From Staphylococcus lugdunensis (GTDB lineage Bacteria > Bacillota > Bacilli > Staphylococcales > Staphylococcaceae): a stretch of DNA of 64,000 nt. Made by a program: the position numbers and the translations under genes. The notes below the pieces were generated by a model. The model was not told the origin of the DNA. It did not search any database and worked only from the letters and a program-made list of their open reading frames with translations. The stretch lies in NCBI RefSeq assembly GCF_002901705.1, contig NZ_PPPV01000019.1:7958-71957 (forward strand). Direction: 5' to 3'. Below are positions 28,267-40,672 of this stretch, piece by piece (position 1 is the stretch's first letter; the number at the start of each line of letters is the position of its first letter).

Positions 28267-28599
28267 TTGGAAATTTGTCCTTATTTAGAAGAAACCTTTA
28301 AAATTGTAGGAAGAAGTTGGAACGGTTTAATTATTAATTATTTATCGAGATGCGAACAACATTCTGCACATTTTTCAGATATGAAACGAGATTTAAAAAC
28401 GATAACGCCAAGAGCATTAAGTATTAAACTTACAGATTTAGCCGAATGGGGACTCGTTGAAAAGAAAATTATTTCAACAAGCCCAGTGTCAATTATTTAT
28501 GAACTAACCAACAAAGGTCAAGCTTTAGCGGAAGCACTAGTGCCTATAGAAAAATGGGCGCAATCATATATTGAATTAGAAGAACCACAACAGAATTAA
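28267..28599 (+). CDS. HxlR-type winged-helix regulator
   Basis: The 110-residue protein matches the HxlR family: a conserved N-terminal Cys (EICPYLEETFKIVGRSW), a winged helix with LKTITPRALSIKLTDLAEWGLVEK, and a C-terminal dimer helix. In related proteins the N-terminal Cys can sense aldehydes or oxidants. The start is TTG 28267 after GAGGTGAG; a GTG at 28258 lies within that site. It precedes the aldehyde dehydrogenase gene on the same strand with a terminator between, so control of that gene is plausible but unproven. Confidence 0.85.
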   Translation: MEICPYLEETFKIVGRSWNGLIINYLSRCEQHSAHFSDMKRDLKTITPRALSIKLTDLAEWGLVEKKIISTSPVSIIYELTNKGQALAEALVPIEKWAQSYIELEEPQQN

Positions 28600-28612
28600 T
28601 TTTAAATACAGC

Positions 28613-28664
28613 GCTCCTTTCAAAGCAGATGATAAATCATATAGCTATGAAGGGAGTACTTTTT
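28613..28664 (+). terminator. Terminator after the HxlR gene
   Basis: GCTCCTTTCA pairs with TGAAGGGAGT with one G-T pair, followed by T-rich sequence. The remaining bases to 28847 contain TATAAT at 28753 without a good -35. Confidence 0.7.
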
Positions 28665-28847
28665 GTATCTTAGCAGGTTATGTTAATGCAGGTCATTGAG
28701 CGCTAATTAATATTTATGAGTTGCTGTCACTTTTTAACGATTAACTATTTAATATAATCGTTCTCGCATGAGCAATAAGATGTTTGAAATTAGCGGACAA
28801 TGGTTATTAAAGTACTATGACTTAAATTACTAAGGAGTGAATATGCA

Positions 28848-30275
28848 ATGAGAAATTTCACTAAACAATATATAAACGGTGAATGGGTTGAAAGTGCGAG
28901 CAATGAAACAATAGACGTTATTAATCCAGCCACTGAAGAAGTAATCGGTAAAATAGCAAAAGGAAATAATGAAGATGTTAATAAAGCTGTCCAAGCTGCA
29001 GATGATGTTTATTTATCATTTAGACATAGTAGCGTGGATGAAAGAAAAGCATTGTTAGATAAAATTGTTGCTGAATATAAGAATAGAAAAGACGATATCG
29101 TTGATGCCATTACAGATGAACTAGGTTCACCTATTACAGTATCAGAAAATGTACATTATCAAATGGGACTTAACCATTTCCAAGCTGCACGAGATGCTTT
29201 AGATACTTTCCAATTTGAAGAACAACGTGGTGATGATTTAGTTGTTAAAGAGGCAATTGGTGTTGCTGGTTTAGTCACACCTTGGAATTTCCCAACAAAT
29301 CAAACATCACTTAAATTAGCGGCAGCGTTTGCAGCAGGTAGTCCTGTCGTGTTAAAACCGTCTGAAGAGACACCTTTTGCAGCAATTATTTTAGCTGAAA
29401 TTTTCGATAAAGTAGGCGTTCCTAAAGGTGTATTTAACTTGGTAAATGGCGACGGTGAAGGCGTTGGTACACCATTAAGTGAACATCCAAAAGTAAGAAT
29501 GATGTCTTTCACAGGTTCTGGTCCAACAGGTGCCAAAATAATGGAAAAAGCTGCGCATGATTTTAAAAAAGTGTCACTTGAATTGGGAGGTAAATCACCT
29601 TATATCGTCCTTGATGATGTTGATATTAAAGAAGCTGCAAAAGCAACAAAAGGTAAAGTTGTTAATAATACAGGACAAGTGTGTACAGCTGGAACAAGAA
29701 TATTAGTTCCTAATAGTATTAAAGAAGAATTTTTAACGGCTTTAAAAGAAGAGTTCAGTCAAGTAGTGGTAGGAGATCCTCGTAATGAGGACACTGAAGT
29801 TGGCCCAATAGTAAGCAAAAAGCAATTTGATACGGTACAATCCTATATTGATAAAGGCATTGCTGAAGGCGCAGAATTGTTTTACGGAGGTCCTGGCAAA
29901 CCTGAAGGCTTGGATGTTGGCTATTTTGTTCGTCCAACAGTATTTGTCAATGTTGATAATCAAATGACAATTGCACAAGAAGAAATATTCGGTCCGGTTG
30001 CCTCTGTGATCACGTATAATGATCTAGATGAAGCTATTCGTATAGCAAATGATACAAAATACGGTCTGGCTGGTTATGTGATTGGGCAAGATAAAGACAC
30101 ATTAATTAAAGTAGCTCGTAGCATTGAAGCTGGCACGGTAGAAATTAATGAAGCAGGCAGAAAACCAGATTTACCATTCGGCGGTTATAAACAATCAGGA
30201 ATTGGACGCGAATGGGGCGATTATGGTATTGATGAATTCTTAGAAATCAAGTCTATAGCTGGATATTATAAATAA
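28848..30275 (+). CDS. aldA: NAD-dependent aldehyde dehydrogenase
   Basis: The 475-residue enzyme oxidises an aldehyde to a carboxylic acid. Key motifs are [20 protein letters not shown] (cofactor loop), [11 protein letters not shown] with the general-base Glu, and [12 protein letters not shown] with the nucleophile Cys near 281. The physiological aldehyde is unknown. AAGGAG is ten bases upstream. A three-codon ATG-CAA-TGA reading frame at 28843 overlaps the start. Confidence 0.92.
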   Translation: MRNFTKQYINGEWVESASNETIDVINPATEEVIGKIAKGNNEDVNKAVQAADDVYLSFRHSSVDERKALLDKIVAEYKNRKDDIVDAITDELGSPITVSENVHYQMGLNHFQAARDALDTFQFEEQRGDDLVVKEAIGVAGLVTPWNFPTNQTSLKLAAAFAAGSPVVLKPSEETPFAAIILAEIFDKVGVPKGVFNLVNGDGEGVGTPLSEHPKVRMMSFTGSGPTGAKIMEKAAHDFKKVSLELGGKSPYIVLDDVDIKEAAKATKGKVVNNTGQVCTAGTRILVPNSIKEEFLTALKEEFSQVVVGDPRNEDTEVGPIVSKKQFDTVQSYIDKGIAEGAELFYGGPGKPEGLDVGYFVRPTVFVNVDNQMTIAQEEIFGPVASVITYNDLDEAIRIANDTKYGLAGYVIGQDKDTLIKVARSIEAGTVEINEAGRKPDLPFGGYKQSGIGREWGDYGIDEFLEIKSIAGYYK

Positions 30276-30303
30276 TTTAAATTTTAATTTAAAAATAAAA
30301 AGA

Positions 30304-30345
30304 AACAGTGCAATGAACGTTTAATGTTCATTGTGCTGTTTTATT
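30304..30345 (+). terminator. Terminator of aldA
   Basis: ACAGTGCAATGAAC pairs perfectly with GTTCATTGTGCTGT (including G-T), then a T-rich run. Confidence 0.85.
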
Positions 30346-30464
30346 TTGTCTATAGTTAATAAAATCATTTTGTAATTAAAATGAAAATTTGCTATATTTA
30401 ATCTAGTGTTTAACGTCATTTTGTTTTTGGCGTTTATAAAAATATAATGAAATGGGTGCAATCT

Positions 30465-31781
30465 ATGCCTGAAAGATTAAGAACATCACCGCAATATGAG
30501 TCATTTCATGAACTCTATAAAAATTATACAACGAAAGATTTAACGCAAAAAGCAAAAGATTTAAAGTTATCTAATTACAGTAAATTAAATAAAAAAGAAT
30601 TAGTATTAGCCATTATGGAAGCCCAGATGGAAAAAGATGGGAATTATTACATGGAGGGTATTTTAGATGATATCCAGCCAGATGGTTATGGTTTTTTAAG
30701 AACAGTCAACTATTCAAAAGGGGAAAAAGATATTTACATATCTGCGAGCCAAATTCGTCGCTTTGAAATTAAACGTGGCGACAAGGTGACTGGGAAAGTT
30801 AGAAAGCCAAAAGATAATGAAAAGTATTATGGTCTATTACAAGTAGATTTCGTCAATGATCAGAACGCCGAAGAAGTAAAAAAACGTCCTCACTTCCAAG
30901 CTTTAACTCCACTTTATCCGGAAGAACGTATCATTTTAGAAACTGATTCTCACAACTATTCAACAAGAATTATGGATTTAGTTACACCAATTGGCCTTGG
31001 TCAACGTGGACTTATTGTTGCACCACCCAAAGCTGGTAAAACATCGTTATTAAAAGAAATAGCTAATGCAATTAGTGTGAATAAACCTGAAGCAAAATTA
31101 TTTATTTTACTTGTAGGTGAACGTCCTGAAGAAGTCACTGACATTGAACGATCAGTGGAATCTGCTGAAGTAGTAAACTCGACGTTTGACGAGCCTCCAG
31201 AACACCATACTAAAGTTGCTGAACTTTTATTAGAACGTGCTAAGCGTTTAGTTGAGATAGGGGAAGATGTTATCATTCTCATGGATTCCATTACACGTCT
31301 AGCAAGAGCATACAACTTAGTCATACCTCCTAGTGGCCGTACTTTATCTGGTGGATTAGACCCAGCTTCGTTGCATAAGCCAAAAGCTTTCTTTGGCGCT
31401 GCACGTAATATAGAAGCTGGTGGCAGTTTAACCATTTTAGCGACAGCTCTAGTAGATACGGGATCACGAATGGACGATATGATTTACGAAGAGTTTAAAG
31501 GTACTGGTAATATGGAACTTCACTTAGACAGAAAATTAGCAGAACGTCGTGTGTTCCCTGCTATTGATATTGGACGAAGCTCAACACGTAAAGAAGAATT
31601 GCTTATTAGTAAATCAGAGTTGGATTCATTATGGCAATTGCGCAATATGTTTACAGATTCAACTGATTTTACTGAGCGATTTATTCGTAAGTTAAAACGT
31701 TCTAAATCAAACAAAGAATTTTTTGAGCAATTACAGCAAGCTGCAAAAGAAAGTACTAAAACAGGAAAACCAATTATTTAA
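30465..31781 (+). CDS. rho: Transcription termination factor Rho
   Basis: Rho is a hexameric RNA-dependent ATPase that releases transcripts and silences antisense RNA. The 438-residue protein has the N-terminal helical and cold-shock-like RNA-binding part (GYGFLRTVNYSKGEKDIYIS near 75), the P-loop PPKAGKTSLL near 177, Walker B VIILMDSITRLARAYN, and the Q/R loop region TGSRMDDMIYEEFKGTGNMEL. The start is ATG 30465 after AAATGGGTG; an in-frame ATG at 30447 has no site. Confidence 0.95.
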   Translation: MPERLRTSPQYESFHELYKNYTTKDLTQKAKDLKLSNYSKLNKKELVLAIMEAQMEKDGNYYMEGILDDIQPDGYGFLRTVNYSKGEKDIYISASQIRRFEIKRGDKVTGKVRKPKDNEKYYGLLQVDFVNDQNAEEVKKRPHFQALTPLYPEERIILETDSHNYSTRIMDLVTPIGLGQRGLIVAPPKAGKTSLLKEIANAISVNKPEAKLFILLVGERPEEVTDIERSVESAEVVNSTFDEPPEHHTKVAELLLERAKRLVEIGEDVIILMDSITRLARAYNLVIPPSGRTLSGGLDPASLHKPKAFFGAARNIEAGGSLTILATALVDTGSRMDDMIYEEFKGTGNMELHLDRKLAERRVFPAIDIGRSSTRKEELLISKSELDSLWQLRNMFTDSTDFTERFIRKLKRSKSNKEFFEQLQQAAKESTKTGKPII

Positions 31782-31798
31782 TAATCTGCTTTAAAGGG

Positions 31799-31827
31799 TT
31801 GCGTTTTAGTATCAAAGCTATTATACT
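31799..31827 (+). promoter_or_regulatory. rpmE2 promoter
   Basis: TTGCGT and TATACT are spaced by 17 bases just after rho, 71 bases ahead of rpmE2. Confidence 0.6.
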
Positions 31828-31897
31828 TATCAAGTATTGGGTAAAAACTCACAAATAACTCTGTTCCAGATGGTTCAGGGCAAAGGAGCTGAAAATA

Positions 31898-32155
31898 ATG
31901 AAACAAGGAATTCATCCTGAATATCACAAAGTTATCTTTTTAGATACTACTACAGACTTCAAATTTTTAAGTGGTTCTACTAAGACTTCATCAGAAACAA
32001 TGAAATGGGAAGATGGAAATGAATACCCAGTTATTCGTTTAGACATTTCTTCTGATTCACATCCTTTCTACACAGGACGTCAAAAATTCGCTGCTGCGGA
32101 TGGTCGTGTGGAACGATTCAACAAAAAGTTTGGTCTCAAATCAAACAACAACTAA
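31898..32155 (+). CDS. rpmE2: 50S ribosomal protein L31, type B
   Basis: The 85-residue protein has the L31 pattern ([33 protein letters not shown]). It lacks the CxxC zinc ribbon of type A L31, so it is the zinc-independent form. AAAGGAG precedes the ATG. It has its own promoter and terminator. Confidence 0.95.
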   Translation: MKQGIHPEYHKVIFLDTTTDFKFLSGSTKTSSETMKWEDGNEYPVIRLDISSDSHPFYTGRQKFAAADGRVERFNKKFGLKSNNN

Positions 32156-32166
32156 TAGTGAATATC

Positions 32167-32212
32167 AACTGTCTGCGTAATCTATCTATAAAGAGATGCA
32201 GACAGTTTTTTG
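32167..32212 (+). terminator. Terminator of rpmE2
   Basis: AACTGTCTGC pairs perfectly with GCAGACAGTT, followed by TTTT. Confidence 0.9.
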
Positions 32213-32309
32213 TATTTTTACATATCTAAGTACGATATTGTAATCGTGCTAAAGTTTATATAATTGAATAAATTTAATTAAATTCTGAATAACTTGTAGT
32301 AGTAAAATA

Positions 32310-32318
32310 TGATATAAT
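32310..32318 (+). promoter_or_regulatory. tdk extended -10 promoter
   Basis: TGATATAAT is an extended -10 element 36 bases upstream of tdk. It probably drives tdk-prfA-prmC and perhaps tsaC. Confidence 0.55.
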
Positions 32319-32354
32319 TAAGCGATTATGTTTTTAAAAAAGGGTGGAACTAAC

Positions 32355-32954
32355 ATGTATGAGACATATCACTCTGGGTGGATTGAGTGTATAACTGGTA
32401 GCATGTTTAGCGGTAAATCAGAAGAGCTGATTCGTCGACTTCGTAGAGGAATTTATGCTAAACAAAAAGTAGTTGTGTTCAAACCAGCAATCGATAATCG
32501 CTACCATAAAGAAAAAGTGGTATCACATAATGGTAATGCTATTGAAGCAATTAATATTGTAGCTGCCAAAGAAATATTATCACAAGATTTAACGAATGTT
32601 GATGTGATAGGTATCGATGAAGTACAGTTTTTTGATGATCAAATTGTTGATATAGCTGAGCAACTAGCTGAAAATGGACATAGAGTTATTGTTGCAGGGT
32701 TAGACATGGATTTTAAAGGTGAACCATTTGAGCCAATGCCAAAACTATTAGCGGTCAGCGAGCAAGTTACGAAATTACAAGCTGTTTGCGCAGTTTGTGG
32801 TTCGCCATCAAGCCGAACTCAGCGATTGATAAATGGCCAACCGGCTAAAATAGATGACCCTATTATACTAGTTGGGGCTAATGAAAGTTATGAACCAAGA
32901 TGTAGAGCGCATCATATTATAGCACCAAGTGATGATGAGAAGGAGGAATTGTAG
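32355..32954 (+). CDS. tdk: Thymidine kinase
   Basis: Tdk phosphorylates thymidine to dTMP. The 199-residue protein has the P-loop [10 protein letters not shown], the DEVQFF Walker B/catalytic region, the lasso zinc Cys pair CAVC with a later CRAHH, and the nucleoside loop [11 protein letters not shown]. The start at 32355 follows AAAGGGTGG. The stop overlaps the GTG of prfA by one base. Confidence 0.96.
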   Translation: MYETYHSGWIECITGSMFSGKSEELIRRLRRGIYAKQKVVVFKPAIDNRYHKEKVVSHNGNAIEAINIVAAKEILSQDLTNVDVIGIDEVQFFDDQIVDIAEQLAENGHRVIVAGLDMDFKGEPFEPMPKLLAVSEQVTKLQAVCAVCGSPSSRTQRLINGQPAKIDDPIILVGANESYEPRCRAHHIIAPSDDEKEEL

Positions 32955-34030
32955 TGTTTGATCAACTAGATATTGTTGAGGAACGATATGAACAATTAAA
33001 TGAGATGTTAAGTGATCCAGACGTTGTAAATAACGCGGATAAATTAAGAAAGTATTCTAAGGAGCAGGCCGAGTTACAAAAAACAGTTGATGTTTATCGA
33101 GAATACAAAAATAAAAAAGAAGAATTATCAGATATAGAAGATATGTTATCTGAAACGGATGATAAAGAAGAAATTGAAATGTTAAAAGAAGAGAGCTCTA
33201 ATTTGAAAGATGCCTTGCCTTTACTTGAAGAAAAATTAAAATTCTTGTTAATCCCTAAAGATCCAAATGATGACAAAGATGTAATCGTTGAAATACGTGC
33301 GGCAGCCGGTGGAGATGAAGCGGCAATTTTTGCTGGCGATTTAATGAGAATGTATACGAAATATGCAGAAGCAAACGGATTTAGAACAGAAGTAGTTGAA
33401 GCAACAGAGAGTGATCATGGTGGTTACAAAGAGGTCAGCTTCCAAGTATCAGGTGCCGGAGCATATAGCAAACTTAAATTTGAAAATGGCGCACATCGTG
33501 TTCAACGTGTTCCTGAAACAGAGTCAGGTGGTAGAATTCATACGTCTACAGCAACAGTTGCAGTATTACCTGAAGTAGAAGATGTAGAAATTGAAATTCG
33601 CAATGAAGATTTGAAAATTGATACGTATCGTTCCAGTGGTGCAGGGGGGCAACACGTTAATACGACAGATTCAGCAGTAAGAATCACACATATTCCTACA
33701 GGTGTCATTGCCACATCATCAGAAAAATCTCAAATTCAAAATAGGGAAAAAGCACTTAAAGTATTAAAAGCTCGTTTGTATGATATGAAGTTACAAGAAG
33801 AGCAACAAAAATATGCAGCACAGCGTAAATCAGCTGTCGGAACAGGAGACCGTTCAGAGCGTGTTAGAACCTACAACTATCCACAAAGTAGGGTCACTGA
33901 TCATAGAATTGGATTGACACTTCAAAAACTAGATCAAATTATGGAAGGTAAATTAGATGAAATTATAGATGCTTTAACGCTTTCTGAACAAACTGAAAAG
34001 CTGAAAGAACTTAACAATGGTGAACTTTAA
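32954..34030 (+). CDS. prfA: Peptide chain release factor 1
   Basis: RF1 recognises UAA and UAG and triggers peptide release. At 358 residues it is full length, with an N-terminal coiled region, [12 protein letters not shown], the stop-codon loop PETESGG, and the catalytic GGQ in [15 protein letters not shown] near 235. It starts at GTG 32954, seven bases after AGGAGG inside tdk. It overlaps prmC, whose product methylates the GGQ glutamine. Confidence 0.96.
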   Translation: MFDQLDIVEERYEQLNEMLSDPDVVNNADKLRKYSKEQAELQKTVDVYREYKNKKEELSDIEDMLSETDDKEEIEMLKEESSNLKDALPLLEEKLKFLLIPKDPNDDKDVIVEIRAAAGGDEAAIFAGDLMRMYTKYAEANGFRTEVVEATESDHGGYKEVSFQVSGAGAYSKLKFENGAHRVQRVPETESGGRIHTSTATVAVLPEVEDVEIEIRNEDLKIDTYRSSGAGGQHVNTTDSAVRITHIPTGVIATSSEKSQIQNREKALKVLKARLYDMKLQEEQQKYAAQRKSAVGTGDRSERVRTYNYPQSRVTDHRIGLTLQKLDQIMEGKLDEIIDALTLSEQTEKLKELNNGEL

Positions 34031-34856
34031 AGATAAGTTAACAGAAACAATCCAATCAACTTCACAAAAAGGGTTTGAACAGTCACGTGCAGAATGGTTA
34101 ATGCTAGATTTGTTTCATTGGACGAGAACAGATTATTTAATGCATATGTATGATGAAATGACTATTGCACAAGAAACCAAATTCAATTTGGCTGTGCAAC
34201 GTATGCAATTAGGTGAACCAATACAGTACATAGTTGGTTTTCAGTCGTTTTATGGTTATCCGTTTAAGGTTAATGAAAACTGTTTGATTCCTAGACCGGA
34301 GACTGAGGAGGTAATGCTCCATTTTCTTAATGGTTGTCATTCTCAAGGAAGCATAGTTGATGTGGGAACTGGAAGTGGTGCAATCGCTATTACGATCAAA
34401 AAGCTCAATCCGCAATTGAAAGTCATTGCCACTGATTTATATAAAGAGACCTTGACTATTGCACAAGAAAATGCAAGTTATTTAGACGCTGATATTATCT
34501 TTATGCAAGGTGACGTGTTAAAGCCACTGATTCAAAAGAATATAAAAGTTGATGGCTTAATCTCTAATCCACCATACATTAGTGAAAAAGAAACATGTCA
34601 AATGACAAATACAGTTTTAAAATACGAACCGCATCATGCACTATTTGCAGAAAATAACGGTTTTGCAATCTACGAAGCGATTTTAGATGACTTACCAAAA
34701 GTATTAAATGAAGATGCGTTTGTAACCTTTGAAATTGGTTATCAGCAAGGTCTTCAATTAAAACAACTTGTATTACAACGTTATCCAAAGTTAGACGTTA
34801 AGGTAACGAAAGACATAAATGGTTTAGATCGAATTGTCTCATTTAAGTGGATATAG
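34017..34856 (+). CDS. prmC: Release-factor glutamine N5-methyltransferase
   Basis: PrmC methylates the Gln of the GGQ motif in release factors, using S-adenosylmethionine. The 279-residue protein has the SAM loop [12 protein letters not shown] near 117, the acidic residue in ATDLYKETL, and NPPYI near 182, the Gln-binding motif. Its start overlaps prfA by 14 bases. Confidence 0.93.
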   Translation: MVNFKDKLTETIQSTSQKGFEQSRAEWLMLDLFHWTRTDYLMHMYDEMTIAQETKFNLAVQRMQLGEPIQYIVGFQSFYGYPFKVNENCLIPRPETEEVMLHFLNGCHSQGSIVDVGTGSGAIAITIKKLNPQLKVIATDLYKETLTIAQENASYLDADIIFMQGDVLKPLIQKNIKVDGLISNPPYISEKETCQMTNTVLKYEPHHALFAENNGFAIYEAILDDLPKVLNEDAFVTFEIGYQQGLQLKQLVLQRYPKLDVKVTKDINGLDRIVSFKWI

Positions 34857-34943
34857 GTGAAAGACTAACAGTACCGAGGGATGTTTGATAAACTTAGTTA
34901 AAACCTTTTTATTATAATTAATGATAAAGGATTTGATAGAACG

Positions 34944-35978
34944 ATGAAGACACAAATTTGGGATATGCGTCAATATAGTCATCATAGCGAGGATTATCCA
35001 TACTTAGATGAAATCAAGCATGTATATGAACAAGGTGGGTTAATCGCGCTTCCAACTGAGACAGTCTATGGGTTAGGTGCTAATGCAAAGGATCAAGAGG
35101 CAGTAACAAAGATTTATGAGGCAAAGGGTAGACCTAGTGATAATCCATTAATTGTTCATATCTATGACCAGCAACAATTAACGCCTTTTATTGAAACAAT
35201 AACCGATAAAGTACAAATACTAATGAATTATTTTTGGCCTGGTCCTATCTCATTTATTTTACCTTTAAAAAGAGGCTATTTATGTGAAAAAGTCACTGGT
35301 GGTTTAGATTCAATTGCAGTTAGAATGCCAAGTCATCCAATTGGGAGAGCTATTTTGAAATATGTTGATTTACCTATAGCTGCGCCGAGCGCGAATACGA
35401 GTGGGAAACCATCTCCAACAACATTTGACCATGTTTACCATGATTTAAATGGAAAAATCGACGGTATTATTAATGGCGATCAAAGTGAAGAAGGATTAGA
35501 AAGTACAGTTTTAGACTGCACTACATATCCGTTTAAAATAGCAAGACCTGGGGCGATTACGCAGTCTATGATTAACGCAATTTTGCCTGATGCAGTTGTT
35601 GACAGTAATTATAATGATATGGTTCGACCCATTGCACCAGGCATGAAGTATAAACATTATGCACCTGACACACCAGTGACGATTGTAAAAATGAAGGGTA
35701 AACATATACCAGAAATCATGGATAAGGAACATGCTGCATTCATTTTTCCTGAAGTCTATCGCCAACAAATACCTTCTGAAAGCCTATTTATACCTTTGTG
35801 CAAAGATGACCAGGATATTAAAACAGCTAATCATAATTTATATAAAATTTTACATGACTTAGATAACATGGATCATGTTCACAAGGCCTATATTTATGGT
35901 TTTGATATTAATGATGACACGCAAGCTATTATGAATCGTATGCTAAAAGCCGCTGCGAATAGAATGATAGGTGAGTGA
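34944..35978 (+). CDS. tsaC: Threonylcarbamoyl-AMP synthase (Sua5/YwlC type)
   Basis: It makes threonylcarbamoyl-AMP from threonine, bicarbonate and ATP for the t6A37 modification of ANN-reading tRNAs. The 344-residue protein is the long Sua5 form: a YrdC domain (LPTETVYGLGANA near 37, KGRPSDNPLIVHI, SIAVRMPSHP, PSANTSGKPSPT) plus a C-terminal Sua5 domain from about 220 (PIAPGMKYKHYAPDTP). It lies in the prfA-prmC run. Its ribosome site is weak. Confidence 0.92.
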   Translation: MKTQIWDMRQYSHHSEDYPYLDEIKHVYEQGGLIALPTETVYGLGANAKDQEAVTKIYEAKGRPSDNPLIVHIYDQQQLTPFIETITDKVQILMNYFWPGPISFILPLKRGYLCEKVTGGLDSIAVRMPSHPIGRAILKYVDLPIAAPSANTSGKPSPTTFDHVYHDLNGKIDGIINGDQSEEGLESTVLDCTTYPFKIARPGAITQSMINAILPDAVVDSNYNDMVRPIAPGMKYKHYAPDTPVTIVKMKGKHIPEIMDKEHAAFIFPEVYRQQIPSESLFIPLCKDDQDIKTANHNLYKILHDLDNMDHVHKAYIYGFDINDDTQAIMNRMLKAAANRMIGE

Positions 35979-35983
35979 GAGTA

Positions 35984-36406
35984 ATGAGAATTATTTTTGT
36001 CTGTACAGGTAATACATGTCGAAGTCCGATGGCGGAGAGCATAGCGAAGCATCTTTTACCAGAGCATCAGATAGAATCTAGAGGTTTGTTTGCTGTGCCA
36101 CAACAAACAATTTCTAAACATGCCCAAACAATACTTGAAAAACATCATTTGGAATTGCCTACAAATGCGCAGCCTTTTACTAAAGATGATTTAACTGCAG
36201 ACCTTATATTAACTATGACACAGGAACATCTTGGATTATTAATCCAATCGTTTGGCTCGTATCCTCAAATGGATACATTATCTCATTTTGTACAAGAAAC
36301 AGGAGATATCAAGGATCCATATGGTTTATCGTTAGATGTTTATGAAGAAACATACCAACAATTAGCGCGTAAAATTAACAAGATAGTTAAGGATAAGCTT
36401 GTGTAA
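35984..36406 (+). CDS. ptpB: Low-molecular-weight protein tyrosine/arginine phosphatase
   Basis: The 140-residue protein has the phosphatase loop at its N terminus (VCTGNTCRSP; Cys7, Arg13) and the general-acid Asp in IKDPYG. This is the YwlE/PtpB group, which in Gram-positives removes phosphoarginine. Start ATG 35984 follows GGTGAGTGA and lies six bases after the tsaC stop. A GTG at 35975 is also in frame. Confidence 0.9.
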   Translation: MRIIFVCTGNTCRSPMAESIAKHLLPEHQIESRGLFAVPQQTISKHAQTILEKHHLELPTNAQPFTKDDLTADLILTMTQEHLGLLIQSFGSYPQMDTLSHFVQETGDIKDPYGLSLDVYEETYQQLARKINKIVKDKLV

Positions 36407-36452
36407 AAATCTTTTACAATTAGTATATGTTGGTAAAGAAATAAGTTATAAT

Positions 36453-36487
36453 AAAGGAGTATAGCAAATTGCTATGTTCCTTTTTAT
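36453..36487 (+). terminator. Terminator after ptpB
   Basis: AAAGGA and ATAGCA pair with TGCTAT and TCCTTT around a short internal loop, followed by T-rich sequence. It overlaps the leader of the next gene. Confidence 0.7.
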
Positions 36488-36514
36488 TTTATGCAAAAGG
36501 TGGGTGTTTTTAAA

Positions 36515-37039
36515 ATGCAAGAGTTAACAACATTATTAAGCGAATTAAAATCCCAATCCTTTTTCAAAAAGGGGGAAATCGTTGTTATTGGTTGTTCAAC
36601 ATCGGAAGTGTTAGGTGAGAAAATAGGTTCAGTTGGCTCAATGGAAGTAGCGCAAGAAATATTTACTCAATTGCAGCAAGTTCAAGAAGAAACGGGTGTA
36701 TCATTTGCCTTTCAAGGCTGTGAACACATCAATAGAGCTATTACCATTGAACGCAAAAATTTCAATCCACTTACAATGGAAGAAGTGACAGTGGTGCCGG
36801 ATGTCCATGCTGGAGGTAGCCTTGCAACATATGCCTATCGTCACATGCAAGATCCTATCGTTGTTGAACACATTACAGTGCCTAAGGGTATTGATATTGG
36901 TCAAACACTTATTGGTATGCATTTGAAACATGTGTGTGTGCCAGTGCGTACAACTGTTGACAAAATTGGTGAAGCAGTTGTAACGATTGCAACTTCACGT
37001 CCTAAAAAGATTGGTGGAGAAAGAGCGAAATATGAATAG
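36515..37039 (+). CDS. ywlG: YwlG/UPF0340 family protein
   Basis: The 174-residue protein belongs to the conserved family between the tsaC/ywlE genes and glyA. Motifs include [28 protein letters not shown] and [15 protein letters not shown]. Two conserved Cys and several His hint at metal or cofactor binding. No function is assigned. Start ATG 36515 follows AAGGTGG; ATG 36491 precedes that site and is unlikely. It ends 22 bases before glyA. Confidence 0.85.
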   Translation: MQELTTLLSELKSQSFFKKGEIVVIGCSTSEVLGEKIGSVGSMEVAQEIFTQLQQVQEETGVSFAFQGCEHINRAITIERKNFNPLTMEEVTVVPDVHAGGSLATYAYRHMQDPIVVEHITVPKGIDIGQTLIGMHLKHVCVPVRTTVDKIGEAVVTIATSRPKKIGGERAKYE

Positions 37040-37061
37040 TTGATGAAAGAAGGGTAGTGCT

Positions 37062-38300
37062 ATGTCTTATATCGAAAAGCAAGATAAAGCCATTTTTGAT
37101 GCCATACAAAGTGAATATAATCGTCAAAATAATAACATTGAATTAATTGCCTCTGAAAATTTTGTTTCAGAAGCTGTTATGGAAGCTCAAGGTTCAGTGT
37201 TGACGAACAAGTATGCTGAAGGTTATCCAGGGCGACGTTATTATGGTGGTTGTGAATATGTGGATGTAACTGAAACGATAGCAATTGAACGTGCTAAAGC
37301 ATTGTTTGGAGCCGAACATGTTAATGTACAGCCGCATTCAGGTTCACAAGCCAATATGGCAGTATATCTTGTAGCTTTAAACATGGGAGATACAGTTTTA
37401 GGAATGAATTTGAGTCACGGTGGTCACTTAACACATGGGTCTCCCGTCAATTTTAGTGGTCAATTTTACAATTTTGTTGAATATGGTGTGAATGAGGAAA
37501 CAGAATTGCTTGATTATGAAGCGATTCGACAACTCGCAGTGCAACATCAACCCAAATTAATCGTTGCCGGTACATCAGCTTATTCAAGAACAATTGATTT
37601 TAAAAAGTTCAAAGAAATTGCTGATGAAGTTGGTGCAAAATTAATGGTTGATATGGCACATATTGCAGGTCTGGTAGCTGTTGGTTTGCATCCCAATCCT
37701 GTACCATATGCAGATTTTGTAACAACAACTACTCATAAAACATTAAGAGGACCTCGTGGTGGCTTAATATTGTGTAAGGAAGAATATAAAAAAGACATAG
37801 ACAAAGTAATCTTTCCTGGTATTCAAGGTGGCCCATTACAACATGTCATTGCGGCAAAAGCCGTAGCGTTTGGTGAAGCATTGAATCAGAATTTTAAAGC
37901 ATATCAACAACAAGTGATTGATAACGCGCGTGTTTTGGCAGAAACATTACAACAAGAAGGTTTTAGAATTGTGTCAGGAGGCACGGATAATCATTTAGTT
38001 GCAGTAGATGTTAAGGGCTCGGTCAACATTAATGGTAAGGAAGCCGAATCATTACTCGATTCCGTTGGTATCACTTGTAATAAAAACACAATCCCATTTG
38101 ATCAAGAGAAAGCGTTTGTAACAAGTGGAATCAGATTAGGTACACCAGCAGTGACGACTCGAGGATTTGATACCGATGCAATCAAAGAAGTTGCACTAAT
38201 CATAAGTCTTGTACTAAAAAATCCCAATGATGCAGAGAAAATAAAAGAAGCAACAAAACGTGTGAGTGCATTAACTGCTAAACACCCGTTGTACGAATAA
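37062..38300 (+). CDS. glyA: Serine hydroxymethyltransferase
   Basis: GlyA converts serine and tetrahydrofolate to glycine and methylene-tetrahydrofolate. The 412-residue PLP enzyme has [12 protein letters not shown], the substrate [13 protein letters not shown], the PLP lysine in [14 protein letters not shown] near 226, and C-terminal [14 protein letters not shown]. It ends 21 bases before upp and is probably cotranscribed. Confidence 0.96.
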   Translation: MSYIEKQDKAIFDAIQSEYNRQNNNIELIASENFVSEAVMEAQGSVLTNKYAEGYPGRRYYGGCEYVDVTETIAIERAKALFGAEHVNVQPHSGSQANMAVYLVALNMGDTVLGMNLSHGGHLTHGSPVNFSGQFYNFVEYGVNEETELLDYEAIRQLAVQHQPKLIVAGTSAYSRTIDFKKFKEIADEVGAKLMVDMAHIAGLVAVGLHPNPVPYADFVTTTTHKTLRGPRGGLILCKEEYKKDIDKVIFPGIQGGPLQHVIAAKAVAFGEALNQNFKAYQQQVIDNARVLAETLQQEGFRIVSGGTDNHLVAVDVKGSVNINGKEAESLLDSVGITCNKNTIPFDQEKAFVTSGIRLGTPAVTTRGFDTDAIKEVALIISLVLKNPNDAEKIKEATKRVSALTAKHPLYE

Positions 38301-38321
38301 GTTTAACTGGAGGAAATGTAA

Positions 38322-38951
<630 letters not shown>

Positions 38952-39140
38952 TAACTGGTAGTTAGTTATGACTGATGTTAATACGTGTCGTTAGCAAGTG
39001 AACTAGTGTTAACTAAAAGGGTTGCCACATGACTTTTAGCAATATTGACCAAACAGCCTTAGAATTTGCTAAAAAAGATGATTAAATGTGTCGGTTTTGT
39101 GTCGTAAACGATGTCATTTGTAACATCTCTATGAATAGAA
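38952..39140. other. Gene-free interval between upp and the atp promoter
   Basis: In the S. aureus order I remember, the UDP-GlcNAc 2-epimerase gene mnaA lies between upp and atpI. Here there is no epimerase sequence. The only reading frame with a ribosome-like site is an 18-codon one at 39029-39085 (MTFSNIDQTALEFAKKDD), which matches nothing I know. Confidence 0.5.
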
Positions 39141-39170
39141 TTGACACACAATTGTTTACTATATTATTAT
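39141..39170 (+). promoter_or_regulatory. atp operon promoter
   Basis: A perfect TTGACA (39141-39146) stands 18 bases before TATTAT (39165-39170); an overlapping TATTAT three bases earlier gives 15. It is 62 bases upstream of atpI. Confidence 0.75.
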
Positions 39171-39231
39171 TGAGATTGTATGAGTGGAACGGTTTACATG
39201 GTTGATATAAGTTGTTTGGAGGCACACTTTA

Positions 39232-40337
<1,106 letters not shown>

Positions 40338-40344
40338 TAACTAA

Positions 40345-40581
<237 letters not shown>

Positions 40582-40592
40582 GAAGCACTAAA

Positions 40593-40616
40593 GGCGAAGT
40601 CTCTTTGACCTTCGCC
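40593..40616 (+). other. Hairpin between atpE and atpF
   Basis: GGCGAAG pairs with CTTCGCC over a ten-base loop. It may protect the atpE message or cause partial termination, raising c-subunit output over the downstream genes. No strong T tract follows directly. Confidence 0.55.
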
Positions 40617-40672
40617 ATTCATTTTATTTGATGACCAAGTGATGATTATTAACGAAAGGAGTGTCATATGCC

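Noticed and set aside
31001..31435. 144-codon frame antisense to rho
   Set aside because: It mirrors highly conserved rho codons and has no recognisable protein pattern or start signal.
39029..39085. 18-codon frame after upp with a ribosome-like AAAAGGG
   Set aside because: It is too short and matches nothing known; it is kept only as a note on the missing gene in this gap.
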